Below are positions 62,985 to 64,000 of a stretch of 64,000 bases of DNA, in pieces. The stretch is taken from NCBI GenBank assembly GCA_023846275.1, contig JAIUJO010000160.1, positions 528,451 through 592,450 on the forward strand. Direction: 5' to 3'. Within the stretch, counting starts at the first letter, position 1. Each line of letters begins with the position of its first letter. The stretch is from Vanilla planifolia. Its lineage: Eukaryota; Streptophyta; Magnoliopsida; Asparagales; Orchidaceae. Position numbers and translations under genes: made by a program. Below the pieces are notes generated by a model. It worked only from the letters and a program-made list of their open reading frames with translations. It did not search any database and was not told where the DNA came from.

Positions 62985-64000
62985 ATTCTTGCTTTGTAAC
63001 AACATATTTTAATTTTGAAAAGCCTTTAACTAATTGAACTCTAACAAAATGATATCTTACATCTATGTATTTTGTCCTAAAATGATAAACTTCGCTCTTC
63101 GGTTAGACCAAGAAACTATTATTATACATTCTGATAGGAATATGTGAGAGATCTAACCCATAACCTTGAAGTTTTTTTAACCACAATTACTTGAATAAAA
63201 TAGCTTCTAGGTGCTATGTACTCAACCTCTCTAGTCAATAAGGGTATATAACATTCTTCTTTAATGACTATGAAATAAAATAATTTCATCAAAATTGTCA
63301 TGCACTTAAGGATGTTTTGTTACTTACCATAGAACCTAAAAATTTTGAATCTTTGTAACCTACAACATCGCATGGAAGTGTATTTCTAGGAGATAATAAT
63401 TCTACTTTCATCATTCCTTTTAAATATCTAAATATTTATTTAACAACCTTGATATAGCTTTCCAAAGGATTTCATTAAAATCTAACACATAAACTAGTGG
63501 AAATTTAGATGTCAGGTTTACTACTCTCTAATGATACTATAAGATCAATATAAACTTTTTCATGATTGAGTTTTGCTACCTCTTCTAAATCCGAATGGAT
63601 AGTTTAATTCTTTTTAATTTTTTTATATTTCATATTTTCATAACATAAGATTTCGAATAATTCTTTTAAATCATTTTTTTATGAAATAAAGGTCCTATCT
63701 TTTTGTTGTCTTATTTGTAATCCTTAAATAAAAATTCTATTACCAATCATGCTCTTTTGAGACTCTCTTGCCATTAACTCACCAAATTTTTTTATCATAT
63801 TTTCAATTATGCTTCCAAAAATTATGTCATCAACATAAAGTTGTATAGGAAACTAAAAGTCATCTAAAGATTTTAGGAATAATGTTGTATTTGTTTTTTT
63901 TTTCATTAAATTACTATGAATAAGATAATTAATCAATTTTCAAAACTATGCTTGATAAACTTGCTTAACATCATAAAGCACCTTCATAAGCTTATATACA
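62985..64000 (-). pseudogene. Ty1/copia pol remnant: reverse transcriptase and RNase H, partial
   Basis: Minus-strand remnant of the 3' half of a copia polyprotein, running off the right edge. In minus-strand order: VYKLMKVLYDVKQVYQA at about 63950-63999 (family VYKLKKALYGLKQ region), LYVDDIIFG with the catalytic YVDD at 63826-63837, an ELMARESQKSMIGN stretch and LQIRQQKDRTFIS (family FLGLQIKQ region) down to about 63680. Next come RNase H motifs DVVGYKDSKFLGS near 63331-63375 and HFRTKYIDVRYHFVRV near 63040-63087, the usual SRTKHIEIRYHFIR-like end. The MS-IG and LQI-Q style resembles the Sirevirus/Maximus side of copia, but that lineage call is weak. Several in-frame stops and frame changes show the gene is dead. 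The protease, integrase and gag would lie beyond the window. Confidence 0.85.

Overview
This window looks like plant nuclear heterochromatin, probably from a flowering plant with a large, repeat-rich, very AT-rich genome. The evidence is a decayed plant-type L1-like LINE (DUF4283-like ORF1 with a CCHC knuckle; ORF2 with endonuclease, reverse transcriptase and zf-RVT domains) and a decayed Ty1/copia pol gene. I see no intact protein-coding host gene, no rRNA or tRNA gene and no CRISPR array. Nearly all short open frames here are chance frames in AT- or pyrimidine-rich repeats, or fragments of dead transposons. The species cannot be named from this sequence.

Layout. (1) About 41 kb is one old, strongly diverged tandem satellite with a modal period near 410-420 bp, roughly 100 monomers. 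It lies in blocks of alternating orientation: plus 1-7055, minus 7056-9252, plus 9266-10945, minus 10946-15450, plus 15451-27170, minus 45661-48685, plus 48686-60100. Within it, about 3.87 kb carrying an inversion junction has been tandemly duplicated (about 5394-9242 and 9266-13150). (2) From 27171 to 45660 lies an island of a second repeat family. AT-rich modules alternate with strikingly purine-rich modules, always purine-rich on the plus strand, and several modules recur at offsets near 5.7 kb. (3) A GC-richer LINE (about 35577-41836, plus strand) is inserted in one purine-rich module of that island. (4) From about 60101 to the right edge is non-satellite DNA. Its last kilobase encodes, on the minus strand, a decayed copia reverse transcriptase and RNase H that runs off the window. 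The stretch 60101-62980 would be its 3' side but cannot be classified with confidence.

How the parts relate. There is no operon or pathway here. The history that can be read is satellite amplification with repeated inversions, a segmental duplication with a short templated-looking filler at its joint, spread of an AT/GA composite repeat, and retrotransposon insertions that then decayed. Many stops in the LINE fit C-to-T or G-to-A change, as expected for methylated plant repeats. All repeat comparisons were made by eye. Boundaries of diverged modules are good to tens of bases at best, and those between AT-rich and GA-rich modules are compositional.
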